This document shows, one piece after another, positions 19,552 through 29,787 of a stretch of DNA of 64,000 nucleotides. The notes under the pieces are model-generated. The model saw nothing but the letters and a program-made list of their open reading frames with translations. It was not told the DNA's origin and did not search any database. Position 1 is the stretch's first letter; each line of letters opens with the position of its first letter. Origin of the DNA: Kribbella pratensis. Its GTDB lineage: Bacteria > Actinomycetota > Actinomycetes > Propionibacteriales > Kribbellaceae. The stretch covers positions 248,001 through 312,000 of the forward strand of contig NZ_SODU01000001.1 of NCBI RefSeq assembly GCF_004366075.1. Reading direction: 5' to 3'. Both the position numbers and the translations under genes were made by a program.

Positions 19552-21078
19552 ATGAAGCGCATTCATCGCGCCGGTCTGGCCGCGACCGCGATCGCCGGTC
19601 TGGCCGTCGTCACCATCACCGTCAACGTGCAGGCCGCCCAACCCGGTGGCTCCGCCGTGTCCCCGGTGGCCGCTGCCCGCGCCAACGCCGCACAGCTCGG
19701 CATCGGCGACGGCAGCGACCTGGTCGTCCGTGACGTCGTCGTGGACGGCGATGGCAGCAGCCACGTCCGGTTCGACCGCACGTACCAAGGTCTGCCGGTC
19801 GTCGGCGGCGACGTCGTCGTACACCAGGACAAGGCCGGCAAGACCCGGTCGGCGACCGGTGGGGTCGGCAAGCTCGCCCTGTCCGTGAAGCCTGCTGTCT
19901 CTGCCGCGTCCGCAGCCGCTGCCACCAAGCAGAAGTCCGCCAAGCAGCAGCTCGTCGTCTTCGTCACGAACGCCGGCCAGTCCAAGCTCGCGTACAAGGT
20001 CGTCAGCGAGGGCCGCCAGGCCAACGGCGAGCCGACCGGCACCGAGACGTACGTCGACGCCCAGAACGGCAAGGTCCTGGACAGCTGGACCACGGTGAAC
20101 GACGACCTCGGCAGCGGCACCGGCCTGTACGTCGGCACTGTCGGCCTGGACACCACGAAGTCCGGCACCAGCTGGACGATGGTCGACCCGGTCCGCGGCG
20201 GCAACGCGACGTACAACGCCGGCACGCTGTTCTCCGACGCCGACAACGTCTGGGGGACCGGCAGCAACTCGAACGCGCAGACGGCCGGCGTCGACGCCCA
20301 CTACGGCATCGCCAAGACGTGGGACTACTACAAGAACGTGCACGGCCGCAACGGCATCGCGAACGACGGCAAGGGCGCGAAGTCCTACGTCCACGACGGC
20401 GCGTACGTGAACGCCTCCTGGAGTGACTCCTGCTTCTGCATGAAGTACGGGGACGGCGACCCGAGCCAGGGGATCGGCCCGCTCGTCGAGCTGGACATCG
20501 CCGGGCACGAGATGAGCCACGGCGTCACCAGCCGCACCGCAGGCCTGCGCTACAGCGGCGAGTCCGGCGGCCTGAACGAGTCCACGTCGGACATCTTCGG
20601 CACGGCCGTCGAGTGGTACGCCGCCAACAGCCAGGACACCCCGGACTACGTGCTCGGTGAGGAGATCTTCACCGACTACAACCCGGCCACGAACTACATC
20701 CGGCGGCTCGACAAGCCGTCGCTGGACGGCGCCTCCGCCGACTCGTGGTCGAAGAGCGTCGGCCGGCTCAACGTGCACTACTCGTCCGGTGTCGGCAACC
20801 ACTTCTTCTACCTGCTGTCCGAGGGCAGCGGCGCGAAGACGATCAACGGCATCGCGTACAACAGCCCGGCCGCCAACGGCGTCACGGTCACCGGGATCGG
20901 CCTCAGCAAGGCCGAGAAGATCTGGTACCGCGCGCTGACGACGTACATGACGTCCCGGACCGACTACCACGGCGCCCGGACCGCGACGCTGAACGCCGCG
21001 ACGGACCTGTACGGCGCGAGCAGCGCCGAGCGGGCCGCGGTGGACAAGGCGTGGGTGGGGTTGAACGTTCTGCCGTAG
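19552..21078 (+). CDS. Secreted M4-family (thermolysin-like) neutral metalloprotease
   Basis: 508 residues. A Sec signal peptide (MKRIHRAGL then ATAIAGLAVVTITV) ends near the AQA at about 30. An FTP/PepSY propeptide follows to about residue 185. The M4 catalytic domain has HEMSH (His319, Glu320, His323), the third zinc ligand Glu343 in GGLNESTSD and the C-terminal histidine region LNVHYSSGVGNHFFYLL. It should be an extracellular zinc endopeptidase maturing by loss of the propeptide. AAGGAG lies 9 bases before the ATG. A likely inhibitor of M4 proteases (emfourin type) is encoded at 29521. A good terminator follows at 21096. Confidence 0.95.
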   Translation: MKRIHRAGLAATAIAGLAVVTITVNVQAAQPGGSAVSPVAAARANAAQLGIGDGSDLVVRDVVVDGDGSSHVRFDRTYQGLPVVGGDVVVHQDKAGKTRSATGGVGKLALSVKPAVSAASAAAATKQKSAKQQLVVFVTNAGQSKLAYKVVSEGRQANGEPTGTETYVDAQNGKVLDSWTTVNDDLGSGTGLYVGTVGLDTTKSGTSWTMVDPVRGGNATYNAGTLFSDADNVWGTGSNSNAQTAGVDAHYGIAKTWDYYKNVHGRNGIANDGKGAKSYVHDGAYVNASWSDSCFCMKYGDGDPSQGIGPLVELDIAGHEMSHGVTSRTAGLRYSGESGGLNESTSDIFGTAVEWYAANSQDTPDYVLGEEIFTDYNPATNYIRRLDKPSLDGASADSWSKSVGRLNVHYSSGVGNHFFYLLSEGSGAKTINGIAYNSPAANGVTVTGIGLSKAEKIWYRALTTYMTSRTDYHGARTATLNAATDLYGASSAERAAVDKAWVGLNVLP

Positions 21079-21095
21079 TTGAGTGAACAGCAGTG

Positions 21096-21138
21096 CGAAC
21101 GGCGGTTTCCGGAGAGACATTCCGGAAATCGCCGTTCG
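21096..21138. terminator. 18-bp hairpin after M4 protease gene
   Basis: cgaacggcggtttccgga (21096-21113) pairs with 21121-21138 apart from one G-U pair, with a 7-base loop. It lies 18 bp after the protease stop and separates it from gap. The remaining 145 bp before gap presumably hold the gap promoter, which I could not fix. Confidence 0.75.
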
Positions 21139-21172
21139 TCGTACCAGCCAGTGGTCTGGTCTGAAGCCGTGA

Positions 21173-22291
<1,119 letters not shown>

Positions 22292-22301
22292 CATTCCCAC
22301 A

Positions 22302-22348
22302 AGCTTTGCGTCCGAAGGCAGCCCTGGTGCTTCTTCGGGCGCAAAGCT
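22302..22348 (+). other. 16-bp hairpin between gap and pgk
   Basis: agctttgcgtccgaag (22302-22317) pairs with cttcgggcgcaaagct (22333-22348) with a single G-U, loop 15 bases. It fills the gap-pgk spacer and ends 23 bases before the pgk GTG. It could be a partial terminator, an attenuator or an mRNA stability element that lets gap be made in excess of pgk. Confidence 0.65.
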
Positions 22349-22371
22349 CGTTCTCACGAGGAAGCTGAACT

Positions 22372-23565
22372 GTGAAGACCATCGAAGACCTCGGCGACCT
22401 GGCCGGGCAGCGGGTGCTGGTCCGGTCCGACCTGAACGTGCCGATCAAGGACGAGGTGATCGGCGACGACGGCCGGATCCGCGCGTCGCTGCCGACTCTG
22501 GTGAAGCTGGCGAAGGCGGGCGCGAAGGTGATCGTGACCGCGCACCTCGGCCGTCCCAAGGGCGAGCCGAACCCGAAGTACACGCTGGCCCCGGTGGCCA
22601 AGCGGCTCGGTGAGCTGCTGCAGCCCGAGGGCATCACGGTGCGGTTCGCCTCCGACGTCACCGGCGACGCGGCGCAGACCGCCGTACAGGATCTCGACGA
22701 GGGCGAGGTCCTGCTGCTGGAGAACGTGCGCTACGACCCGCGCGAGGAGAGCAAGGACGAGGCCGAGCGGGGCGCGCTGGCCGATGAGCTCGCGGCGCTG
22801 GCCGACGTGTTCGTCAGCGACGGCTTCGGTGTCGTGCACCGCAAGCAGGCCAGTGTGTACGACGTCGCGCGCAAGCTCCCGCACGCCGCGGGTGGCCTGG
22901 TGCTCGCCGAGGTCGACGTACTGAAGAAGCTCACCGAGGACCCGGCCCGGCCGTACGTCGTCGTGCTCGGCGGCGCCAAGGTGTCGGACAAGCTCGCGGT
23001 GATCGACAACCTGATCGCCAAGGCCGACAAGCTGCTGATCGGCGGCGGCATGGTCTTCACGTTCCTCAAGGCGCAGGGCCACGAGGTCGGCAAGAGCCTG
23101 CTCGAGGACGACCAGCTGGACGTCGTCCGCGGCTACCTGAAGGATGCCGGCGACAAGATCGTGCTGCCGACCGACATCGTGGTCGCGCCCGAGTTCAAGG
23201 CCGACTCGCCGGCCACCGTGGTGGCCGCGGACGCGATCCCGGCCGACCAGCTCGGTCTGGACATCGGCCCGGAGTCCGGCAAGGCCTTCGCCGCCGAGGT
23301 CGCCGCGGCGAAGACGGTCTTCTGGAACGGCCCGATGGGCGTGTTCGAGATGGCGGCGTTCGCCGGCGGAACCAAGGCCGTCGCGCAGGCGTTGACCGAG
23401 GTGGACGGGCTGAGTGTCGTAGGCGGCGGTGACTCCGCGGCCGCCGTACGGCAGCTAGGCTTCGCCGACGACGCGTTCGGCCACATCTCCACCGGTGGCG
23501 GCGCGTCGCTCGAATACCTGGAGGGCAAGGAGCTCCCGGGTCTCGCGGTACTGGAAGAGGACTGA
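22372..23565 (+). CDS. pgk: Phosphoglycerate kinase
   Basis: 397 residues from the GTG at 22372. It transfers phosphate from 1,3-bisphosphoglycerate to ADP. Visible landmarks: VRSDLNVP near the N-terminus, the substrate-arginine region [15 protein letters not shown], the hinge region [15 protein letters not shown], and the nucleotide-binding WNGPMGVFE and [10 protein letters not shown]. Length is normal. GAGGAAG lies about 8 bases upstream. tpiA begins 2 bases after the pgk stop, so the two are co-translated. Confidence 0.98.
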   Translation: MKTIEDLGDLAGQRVLVRSDLNVPIKDEVIGDDGRIRASLPTLVKLAKAGAKVIVTAHLGRPKGEPNPKYTLAPVAKRLGELLQPEGITVRFASDVTGDAAQTAVQDLDEGEVLLLENVRYDPREESKDEAERGALADELAALADVFVSDGFGVVHRKQASVYDVARKLPHAAGGLVLAEVDVLKKLTEDPARPYVVVLGGAKVSDKLAVIDNLIAKADKLLIGGGMVFTFLKAQGHEVGKSLLEDDQLDVVRGYLKDAGDKIVLPTDIVVAPEFKADSPATVVAADAIPADQLGLDIGPESGKAFAAEVAAAKTVFWNGPMGVFEMAAFAGGTKAVAQALTEVDGLSVVGGGDSAAAVRQLGFADDAFGHISTGGGASLEYLEGKELPGLAVLEED

Positions 23566-23566
23566 G

Positions 23567-24382
23567 ATGGCCACCGACAACTCAGCTGCCCGTACGCCGT
23601 TGATGGCGGGCAACTGGAAGATGAACCTGAACCACGTCGAGGCCGTGCACCTGCTGCAGAAGCTGAGCTGGACGCTGCAGGACAAGAAGCACGACTTCGA
23701 GCGGGTCGAGGTGGCGGTGCTGCCGCCGTTCACCGATATCCGCAGCGTGCAGACGCTGGTCGACGGTGACCGGATGAAGATCAAGTACGGCGCGCAGGAC
23801 GTGTCCACGCGCGACGCCGGCGCGTACACCGGCGAGATCTCGGCGGCGATGCTCACCAAGCTCGGCTGCACCTACGTGCTGACCGGGCACTCCGAGCGCC
23901 GGCAGTACCACAACGAGACCGACGAGATCGTCAACGCCAAGACCGCGAAGGCGCTCGAGGCCGGACTGGTCCCGATCATGTGCGTCGGCGAGGGCCTGGA
24001 GATCCGGAAGGCCGACGGTCACGTCGAGCACTGCCTGGGTCAGATCGACGCCGGCCTGGCCGGACTGAAGCAGGACGACGTCCGCAAGGTCGTCATCGCC
24101 TACGAGCCGGTCTGGGCGATCGGCACCGGAGAGGTGGCCACGCCGGAGGACGCGCAGGAGGTGATCGCCGCGATCCGGGGCCGGATCGAGGAGACGATCT
24201 CACCCTCGGTCGCCGACTCGGTACGGATTCTTTACGGTGGGTCGGTGAAGATGGCCAGTGCAAGTGGCATCATGGCCCAACCGGATGTCGACGGCTGCCT
24301 GGTCGGAGGTGCGAGCCTTCAGGTGGACGAGTTCGCCGGCATCTGCCGTTACCTGGACCTTCAGTTAGGCTACTCCTCGTGA
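23567..24382 (+). CDS. tpiA: Triosephosphate isomerase
   Basis: 271 residues from the ATG at 23567; an upstream extension inside pgk is rejected. It interconverts dihydroxyacetone phosphate and glyceraldehyde-3-phosphate. The start of the barrel ([10 protein letters not shown]) carries the catalytic Lys and Asn; the histidine region is [15 protein letters not shown]; the catalytic Glu is in [11 protein letters not shown]; phosphate-binding ILYGGSVK follows. Immediately after pgk and overlapping secG by four bases (GTGA), it is part of one operon. Confidence 0.98.
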   Translation: MATDNSAARTPLMAGNWKMNLNHVEAVHLLQKLSWTLQDKKHDFERVEVAVLPPFTDIRSVQTLVDGDRMKIKYGAQDVSTRDAGAYTGEISAAMLTKLGCTYVLTGHSERRQYHNETDEIVNAKTAKALEAGLVPIMCVGEGLEIRKADGHVEHCLGQIDAGLAGLKQDDVRKVVIAYEPVWAIGTGEVATPEDAQEVIAAIRGRIEETISPSVADSVRILYGGSVKMASASGIMAQPDVDGCLVGGASLQVDEFAGICRYLDLQLGYSS

Positions 24383-24612
24383 TTCTCGCTTTCTCGATCG
24401 TCGTGATCGTCTGCAGCCTGTTCCTGACGCTGCTGGTGCTGCTGCACAAAGGCCGCGGTGGCGGCCTCTCGGACCTGTTCGGTGGCGGTGTGTCGTCCAG
24501 CCTCGGCGGCTCGTCGGTCGCCGAGCGGAACCTGGACCGGATCACGATCGGCGTCGGTCTGATCTGGTTCGCCGCCATCGTCGCGCTCGGCCTGCTCTAC
24601 AAGCTCGGCTGA
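24379..24612 (+). CDS. secG: Preprotein translocase subunit SecG
   Basis: 77 residues from the GTG at 24379, which overlaps the tpiA stop. Two membrane helices ([21 protein letters not shown] and [18 protein letters not shown]) flank a Gly-rich loop ([22 protein letters not shown]), the standard SecG layout. SecG assists SecYE in protein export. Its place after tpiA is conserved in actinobacteria. It is too short to stand out in an ORF list but unambiguous by pattern. Confidence 0.95.
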   Translation: MILAFSIVVIVCSLFLTLLVLLHKGRGGGLSDLFGGGVSSSLGGSSVAERNLDRITIGVGLIWFAAIVALGLLYKLG

Positions 24613-24627
24613 GGGGAGTAGGTTCGC

Positions 24628-24987
24628 GTGGCTGGTGGTGGCAGTGCGATTCGTGGCAGCCGGGTCGGTGCCGGGCCGATGGGCGAGGCGGAGCGCGGCG
24701 ACACCGCGCCCCGGCAGCGCATCGTGTTCTTCTGTGCGAACCGGCACGAGACCGCAACCTGGTTCGCGGTCGAGGCCTCCATCCCGGAGGAGTGGGACTG
24801 TCCACGGTGCGGTCTGCCGACCAGCACCGATGTGAACAACCCGCCCCCGCCGCCGAAGATCGAGCCCTACAAGACCCACCTGGCCTATGTGAAGGAGCGC
24901 CGCTCCGAGCAGGAGGCGCAGGAGATCCTCGACGAAGCCCTCGAGAAGCTTCGCGCCCGCCGCGCCCGCGGCGAGGTCATCTTCTAG
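24628..24987 (+). CDS. rbpA: RNA polymerase-binding protein RbpA
   Basis: 119 residues. RbpA binds the primary sigma factor and RNA polymerase and stabilises open complexes; it is restricted to actinobacteria. The zinc-fold core has CANRHE (Cys, His) and CPRCG cysteines; the linker and C-terminal sigma-interaction domain is LAYVKERRSEQEAQEILDEAL. The start at 24628 follows GAGGGGAGTAGG. It is 15 bp after secG and may share its transcript. A perfect 22-bp terminator begins right after its stop. Confidence 0.96.
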   Translation: MAGGGSAIRGSRVGAGPMGEAERGDTAPRQRIVFFCANRHETATWFAVEASIPEEWDCPRCGLPTSTDVNNPPPPPKIEPYKTHLAYVKERRSEQEAQEILDEALEKLRARRARGEVIF

Positions 24988-25036
24988 CAAGTACGTCTGA
25001 GCCCGGACCGACCTGGTCCGGGCTCAGACGTACTTG
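24988..25036. terminator. 22-bp perfect terminator hairpin after rbpA
   Basis: 24988-25009 (caagtacgtctgagcccgga and cc) pairs without mismatch with 25015-25036 across the 5-base loop gacct. It begins one base after the rbpA TAG. It closes the glycolytic cluster. This is the longest perfect stem I found in the window. Confidence 0.85.
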
Positions 25037-25080
25037 TACCCCCTGTGGTCGGGTGGGCGCAGCGCGCTAGGGTCGGCGGC

Positions 25081-26061
25081 ATGAAGACGTCGATCGCGCC
25101 CGTTCGCTGGACCCCGCCGCCCGCACCGCCGGTGCGGCATCCCAAGGGCATCGACGTCGAGGTCGTCGGGTTGCCCGGCGCCGGCCCCGAGGACACGCTG
25201 ATCGACGACGACGGCAGCGTCCTCACCGGTCTGTACGACGGCCGCATCCTGCGCGTCAGCGCCGACGGCAAGACGATCAGCACCCTCGCCGCCACCGGCG
25301 GCCGGCCGCTCGGCCTGGAATGGCTGCCGGACGGCAAGGTGCTGATCTGCGACGCGAACCGCGGCCTGCTGACCCTCGACAAGAACAATCGGATCACCAC
25401 CCTGCTGTCCGAGATCGACGGCCGCCCGATGCGGTTCTGCAACAACGCGGACGTCACCGAGGACGGCACGATCTACTTCACCGACTCGTCGACCCGGTTC
25501 GGCATCGACGAGTGGATGGCCGATCTCCTCGAACACTCCACGACCGGCAGCGTGTACCGCCGTACCCCCGACGGCGAGGTGACCCGGCTGGCGACCGGTC
25601 GCGGCTTTCCGAACGGCGTGGCGCTCAGCAGCGATCGCCGTACCCTCTTCTGGGCCGAGACCGCGATGTACGGGCTCTACAAACTCGACCTCACCACCGA
25701 GGGCGCGGCGCCGGTGCAGATCGCGTCGATCCCGGGGCTGCCGGACAACATCGCGCGTGGCTCTGACGGCCTGATCTGGGTCGCGGTCGGGTCGCCGCGC
25801 AACGCCGTACTCGACCTGCTGCTGCCCAAGCACCCGGTGCTCCGCAAGGTCGTCTGGTCGCTGCCGGACGCGCTGAAGCCGAAGGCCGCGGACATCATCG
25901 AGATCCAGGCGTACGACGAGACCGGCGAACTGATCCACGACCTGCGCGCCAAGCACCCGAACTTCCACATGCCCACCGGCGTCCGCGAACGCGACGGGAA
26001 GGTGTGGCTAGGAAGCATCGGCACGAGCTCCCTAGCCACGTTCCCGACGCCGGCCCGTTAG
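25081..26061 (+). CDS. SMP-30/gluconolactonase/strictosidine synthase-like beta-propeller protein
   Basis: 326 residues from the ATG at 25081. Six-bladed propeller repeats are visible: GPEDTLIDDDGSVLTGLYDGRI, LGLEWLPDGKVLICDANRGL, FCNNADVTEDGTIYFTDSSTRF, PNGVALSSDRRTLFWAET and LPDNIARGSDGLIWVAV. These match the strictosidine synthase-like N-terminal family, often calcium-dependent lactonases or esterases; the real substrate is unknown. There is no signal peptide. A TAGGGT -10 box (25068-25073) lies 7 bases before the ATG and no ribosome site is visible, so it is probably leaderless. Its stop overlaps the convergent transporter stop as TTAG (26058-26061). Confidence 0.85.
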   Translation: MKTSIAPVRWTPPPAPPVRHPKGIDVEVVGLPGAGPEDTLIDDDGSVLTGLYDGRILRVSADGKTISTLAATGGRPLGLEWLPDGKVLICDANRGLLTLDKNNRITTLLSEIDGRPMRFCNNADVTEDGTIYFTDSSTRFGIDEWMADLLEHSTTGSVYRRTPDGEVTRLATGRGFPNGVALSSDRRTLFWAETAMYGLYKLDLTTEGAAPVQIASIPGLPDNIARGSDGLIWVAVGSPRNAVLDLLLPKHPVLRKVVWSLPDALKPKAADIIEIQAYDETGELIHDLRAKHPNFHMPTGVRERDGKVWLGSIGTSSLATFPTPAR

Positions 26062-27821
26062 GGCTTAGGCGGCGGGACCTCGCCCCGCGGCTGCGGTGAC
26101 TCCGGGACCTCGGTGCCGGCGTCGTGGCCGTTGCCGGCGACGACGAGCGAGAAGGCGTCGCCGTGGTTGCTGACTCCTTCGATGACCGCAGCCTCGACCG
26201 CCTCCGAGCCGATCTCGCTGCGCAACATCAAGGGGTCGGTGCGCAGGTCCTTGGCGAGCGCGACCGCGAGTCCGACCATCACGACCGCGAACGGCAACGC
26301 CGCGACGATCGTGAGGTTCTGCAGGCCTTGCAAGGCGTCCGCGCCACCTCCGCCGGCGAGCAGCATGACCGCCGCCACCGCACCGGTCAGCACGCCCCAG
26401 AAGATCACCAACGGTTTCTTCGGCTCGATCGCACCACGCTCGGACAGCGTGCCCATGACGATCGACGCGGCGTCCGCACCGGACACGAAGAAGATCGCGA
26501 CCAGCAGGACGACGATGACCGTCGTGACCGCGCCCAGCGGGATGTGGTCGAGCATGCCGAACAGCTGACCCTCGGTCGTCGACGCGCCGGCGATGTCGGT
26601 ACCGCCACGCTGGATGTCGATCGCCGTACCGCCGAAGATGCAGAACCACAGCACACTGACCAGCGACGGCACCAGCAGGACGCCGGTGACGAACTGCCGG
26701 ATCGTGCGGCCGCGGCTGATCCGCGCGATGAACATGCCGACGAACGGCGTCCACGAGATCCACCAGGCCCAGTAGAAGACGGTCCAGCCGGACAGCCAGG
26801 TGGCCATCGCGTCGCCGCCGCTGGCCTCGGTCCGCGCGGCCATGTCGGCCAGGTCGCGGAAGTAGTCGCCGATCGCGGTCGGCACCAGGTTCAGGATCAG
26901 CACGGTCGGACCGACCACGAACACGAAGACCGCGAGAACGACGGCCAGCACCATGTTGATGTTCGAGAGCCACTGGATGCCCTTCGCGACGCCGGAGACC
27001 GCCGAGGCGACGAAGGCCGCGGTGAGTACGGCGATCACGCCGACCATGACGGCGTTCCCGGTGTTGTCCAGCCAGCCGAGGATCCGGACACCGGAACCGA
27101 TCTGCAGCGCGCCGAGCCCGAGTGACGCGGCCGACCCGAACAGGGTCGCGAAGATCGCCAGCCCGTCGATCACCTTGCCGATCGGTCCTTCGGTACGGCG
27201 TCCCAGCAGCGGAGCGAACGCCGCGCTGATCAGCTGCGACCGCCCGCGCCGGAACGTGCCGTACGCGATCGCGATGCCGACGACGGCGTAGATCGCCCAC
27301 GGGTGCAGGGTCCAGTGGAACAACGTGGTCGCCATCGCGGTCTCGAGGGCCTCCGGCGACCCGCCCTGGACGGTGCCGGGCGGGGGACTGGTGAAGTGCG
27401 AGAGCGGCTCGCTGACGCCGAAGAACATCAGCCCGATGCCCATGCCGGCGCTGAACATCATCGCCACCCAGGACACGGTCCTGAACTCGGGTTCCTCGTC
27501 GTCCCGGCCGAGCGGGATCCGCCCGTACCGTCCGGCGGCGAGCCAGATCACGTAGACGACGAAACCGGAGGCCAGCAGGACGAACAGCCAGCCGGTGTTC
27601 TCCTCGACCCATCCGAGGGCCGAGGTGGACGCCGTACCGAGACCGGCGGCGTCGGCGATGCCCCAGGCGACGAAGGCCAGGGCGATGACCGCGGTGACAC
27701 CGAAGGTGACGCGGTCGAGTCCGGAGCCGCGACTTCGGCTGCCGGGTGCTGGGGGTGTTGCGATGGCGGGATGGGGTGCGGGGTCTTGGGTGTCTGCCTG
27801 GTTGTCGATATCGATCGCCAC
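26058..27821 (-). CDS. BCCT-family betaine/carnitine/choline transporter
   Basis: 587 residues with about 12 membrane helices. The family signature is visible in FYWAWWISWTPFVGMFIARISRG. The motif GMGIGLMFFGVSEPLSHF in the second helix region is typical of BCCT members that are sodium- or proton-coupled, with GMGIG fitting a sodium-type choline/betaine binding region. Cytoplasmic tails at both ends are Pro-rich. It likely imports compatible solutes such as glycine betaine, perhaps under osmotic stress. It converges on the SMP-30 gene. The 128-bp gap to the divergent LLM gene (27822-27949) holds the promoters of both. Confidence 0.93.
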   Translation of the reverse strand: MAIDIDNQADTQDPAPHPAIATPPAPGSRSRGSGLDRVTFGVTAVIALAFVAWGIADAAGLGTASTSALGWVEENTGWLFVLLASGFVVYVIWLAAGRYGRIPLGRDDEEPEFRTVSWVAMMFSAGMGIGLMFFGVSEPLSHFTSPPPGTVQGGSPEALETAMATTLFHWTLHPWAIYAVVGIAIAYGTFRRGRSQLISAAFAPLLGRRTEGPIGKVIDGLAIFATLFGSAASLGLGALQIGSGVRILGWLDNTGNAVMVGVIAVLTAAFVASAVSGVAKGIQWLSNINMVLAVVLAVFVFVVGPTVLILNLVPTAIGDYFRDLADMAARTEASGGDAMATWLSGWTVFYWAWWISWTPFVGMFIARISRGRTIRQFVTGVLLVPSLVSVLWFCIFGGTAIDIQRGGTDIAGASTTEGQLFGMLDHIPLGAVTTVIVVLLVAIFFVSGADAASIVMGTLSERGAIEPKKPLVIFWGVLTGAVAAVMLLAGGGGADALQGLQNLTIVAALPFAVVMVGLAVALAKDLRTDPLMLRSEIGSEAVEAAVIEGVSNHGDAFSLVVAGNGHDAGTEVPESPQPRGEVPPPKP

Positions 27822-27937
27822 AGGTAAGTCACGCCTCGCTTAGGCGCGCCTCCGTTCTGTTGTGTCGGGAAAAGTGCCTTACGACCGTGTCGAAGATCGT
27901 GGCAAAACGCAACAATCGTGCTTTCGGCCACACTCGG

Positions 27938-27943
27938 TAGGGT
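27938..27943 (+). promoter_or_regulatory. Leaderless -10 box of LLM gene (TAGGGT)
   Basis: TAGGGT ends 6 bases before the ATG at 27950 and no ribosome-binding site is present. It matches those at 12382, 25068 and 44148. A -35 cannot be assigned with confidence. Confidence 0.5.
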
Positions 27944-27949
27944 GCGGTC

Positions 27950-28804
27950 ATGCGTTTCGGGATCGCGATTCTGCCGGAGTACCGCTGGCGCGACGCCGCG
28001 CCGCGGTGGCGGCGAGCCGACGAGTACGGCTTCGACCATGCGTGGACGTACGACCACCTGACCTGGAGCGGCCTCCAGGACTCACCGTGGTACGGGACGA
28101 CGCCGACACTGACGGCGGCCGCACTCGCCACGTCGGCGATCAAGCTCGGCACGTTCGTCACCTCGCCGAACTTCCGGCACCCGCTGGCGCTGACCCGCGA
28201 CATCCTCGCGATCGACGACGTGTCGGACGGCCGGTTCCTGTGCGGGATCGGGGCCGGCGGCAGCCTGGACGCGACGATCCAGGGCGGGCCCGACCTGACG
28301 CCACGGCAGAAGCAGGACCGCTATCAGGAGTTCGTGCAGCTCCTCGACACCCTGCTCACCACGGACGGCGTCGACTTCAAGGGCGAGTACTTCGAGACGC
28401 GCAACGGCCGGACGCTGCCTGGTTGCGTCCAGCAACCACGTGTCCCGTTCATCCTGGCCGGCAACGGGCCGCGCTCGCTCAAGTTCGCCGCCCGGCACGG
28501 CGACGGCTGGATGACGACCGGGGGAGCGGGGGACGACCTCGACAGCTGGTGGGCGTCGGTCGCCGACCTCAGCCACCGCCTCGACGACCTCCTCGAAGGC
28601 CGCCACCTGGACCGGTACCTGTCCCTCGACTCCAAGGTCTACGCGCTCTCCAGCCCGTCCGCCTTCGAGGACGCCGTCGGCCGCGCCGCCGCTCTCGGCT
28701 TCACCGATGTCATCACCCACTGGCCCCGCACCGAGGGCGTGTACGCCGGCTCCGAAACCGTCCTCGAGCAGATCGCGAGCGACGTCGTACCGCGATTGCG
28801 CTGA
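27950..28804 (+). CDS. LLM-class (luciferase-like, F420/FMN) oxidoreductase
   Basis: 284 residues with the bacterial luciferase-like barrel: MRFGIAILPEYRWRDAAPRW, LGTFVTSPNFRHPLALTRDI, SDGRFLCGIGAGGS and a C-terminal GFTDVITHWPR. In actinobacteria most such enzymes use F420 or FMN; the substrate is unknown. Positions 24-35 (EYGFDHAWTYDH) hold the typical first active-site loop. It is divergent from the BCCT transporter and followed by a terminator shared with the cold-shock gene. A second LLM gene lies at 44161. Confidence 0.9.
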   Translation: MRFGIAILPEYRWRDAAPRWRRADEYGFDHAWTYDHLTWSGLQDSPWYGTTPTLTAAALATSAIKLGTFVTSPNFRHPLALTRDILAIDDVSDGRFLCGIGAGGSLDATIQGGPDLTPRQKQDRYQEFVQLLDTLLTTDGVDFKGEYFETRNGRTLPGCVQQPRVPFILAGNGPRSLKFAARHGDGWMTTGGAGDDLDSWWASVADLSHRLDDLLEGRHLDRYLSLDSKVYALSSPSAFEDAVGRAAALGFTDVITHWPRTEGVYAGSETVLEQIASDVVPRLR

Positions 28805-28822
28805 GCGCGGTAATGCGGCGAA

Positions 28823-28852
28823 AGGGCCGCACACCTGGTGGTGTGCGACCCT
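28823..28852. terminator. Bidirectional hairpin between LLM and cold-shock genes
   Basis: cgcacacc (28828-28835) pairs with ggtgtgcg (28840-28847) across the loop tggt, and the outer aggg/ccct (28823-28826 with 28849-28852) extend the stem around one mismatch. It fills the middle of the 72-bp convergent gap. Confidence 0.7.
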
Positions 28853-28876
28853 CTCGTCAGTGTGCTGGAAGGGCGA

Positions 28877-29086
28877 TCAGGAACCGATCGCGCGGATGTT
28901 CTCCGCCTGCAGACCCTTCTGGCCCTGGGTGATCTCGAACTCCACGCGCTGGTTCTCGTCCAGCGAACGGAAGCCCGACATCTGGATGGCGGAGTAGTGC
29001 GCGAACACGTCCGCGCCACCGTCATCCGGGGTGATGAAGCCGAAGCCCTTGTCAGCATTGAACCACTTGACAGTACCGACAGCCAT
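28877..29086 (-). CDS. Cold-shock domain protein (CspA family)
   Basis: 69 residues from the ATG at 29086, with GAGGAG 8 bases upstream. The single cold-shock domain has the RNA-binding motifs KGFGFI and VFAHYSAI and ends in AENIRAIGS, as in actinobacterial CspA homologues. It binds single-stranded nucleic acid and acts as an RNA chaperone. The long upstream gap allows a structured 5' leader, as in many csp mRNAs, but I cannot identify one. It is divergent from the emfourin-like gene. Confidence 0.95.
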   Translation of the reverse strand: MAVGTVKWFNADKGFGFITPDDGGADVFAHYSAIQMSGFRSLDENQRVEFEITQGQKGLQAENIRAIGS

Positions 29087-29520
29087 TTGTCTATCTCCTC
29101 GATGGCTATTAACAATCCGCGACCCACACCTCATGAGCCGCGCGTCGCCGAAAGGCCCCAGACGACAGACCGGCCATGCAGCACAGCAAAAGTCAGGGAG
29201 TCCAAAACTGCAACGCCATAACTGTAGCCGTTCTGCGGCCTGATGGTAGAGGTGACCACAAACACGTGTCGCTGATTGTCGCGACTCGCTACCCTCCGTG
29301 CACGCCCGAATCTGGGCAGCACAGGGCCGGTCCAGAAGCGGAAATCCCGCGCGACCTGCTGTTTCGCAGCCGCAGGTCGGGACGGGACGTTGGCAACGAA
29401 GGACAATGGCCCGGTACGCCGGGTGATGGGCGCATGATTCTGATCGGAGTCCCCGGCGTGTCGCGCCGCTGTGGACAGTTGCGCGACAGGCAACGCGCCA
29501 GGAACAGCGAGGAGGCAACG
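29087..29520. other. 434-bp divergent intergenic region, no gene seen
   Basis: The gap lies between the cold-shock gene (minus) and the emfourin-like gene (plus). It must hold both promoters and the likely long csp leader. ORFs here lack ribosome sites and recognisable products. I see no strong palindrome. AT content is higher in the part nearest csp (around 29100-29240) than in surrounding genes, which fits a transcribed leader or promoter region. Confidence 0.4.
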
Positions 29521-29787
29521 ATGATCGTCAGCGTGACCCGGAGCGGTGGTTTCGCCGGCCTGACCAAGCAGGCCGAACTCGACACCAGCGACCAGCCGGA
29601 CGCCGACCGGCTGGAGGCCGCAGTCCGGGAGTTGGGTGCAAAGGACCTGGGCACCGGCCGGCCGCAGCCGGACCGGTACGTATACCGGCTGGAGGTACGT
29701 GACGCCGCCGACATCACGCACCACACGGTCGCAGAGCAGGACATGGACGCGACCACAGCCTGGCTATTGGACCGCATCCTGAGCTAG
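29521..29787 (+). CDS. Emfourin-type inhibitor of M4 metalloproteases
   Basis: 88 residues from the ATG at 29521, with GAGGAGG 6 bases upstream. The sequence [20 protein letters not shown], then [12 protein letters not shown] and a C-terminal [11 protein letters not shown], matches the pattern I know for protealysin-inhibitor (emfourin) proteins of actinobacteria. Emfourin binds thermolysin-like M4 proteases. There is no signal peptide, so it would act in the cytosol, perhaps guarding against misplaced protease. An M4 protease gene lies about 8 kb away at 19552. The stop shares CTAG (29784-29787) with the convergent hexosaminidase gene. Confidence 0.8.
   Translation: MIVSVTRSGGFAGLTKQAELDTSDQPDADRLEAAVRELGAKDLGTGRPQPDRYVYRLEVRDAADITHHTVAEQDMDATTAWLLDRILS

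Noticed and set aside
23495..24382. An extended TPI start inside pgk
   Set aside because: The ATG at 23567 gives the normal TPI N-terminus, so the longer form is not needed.
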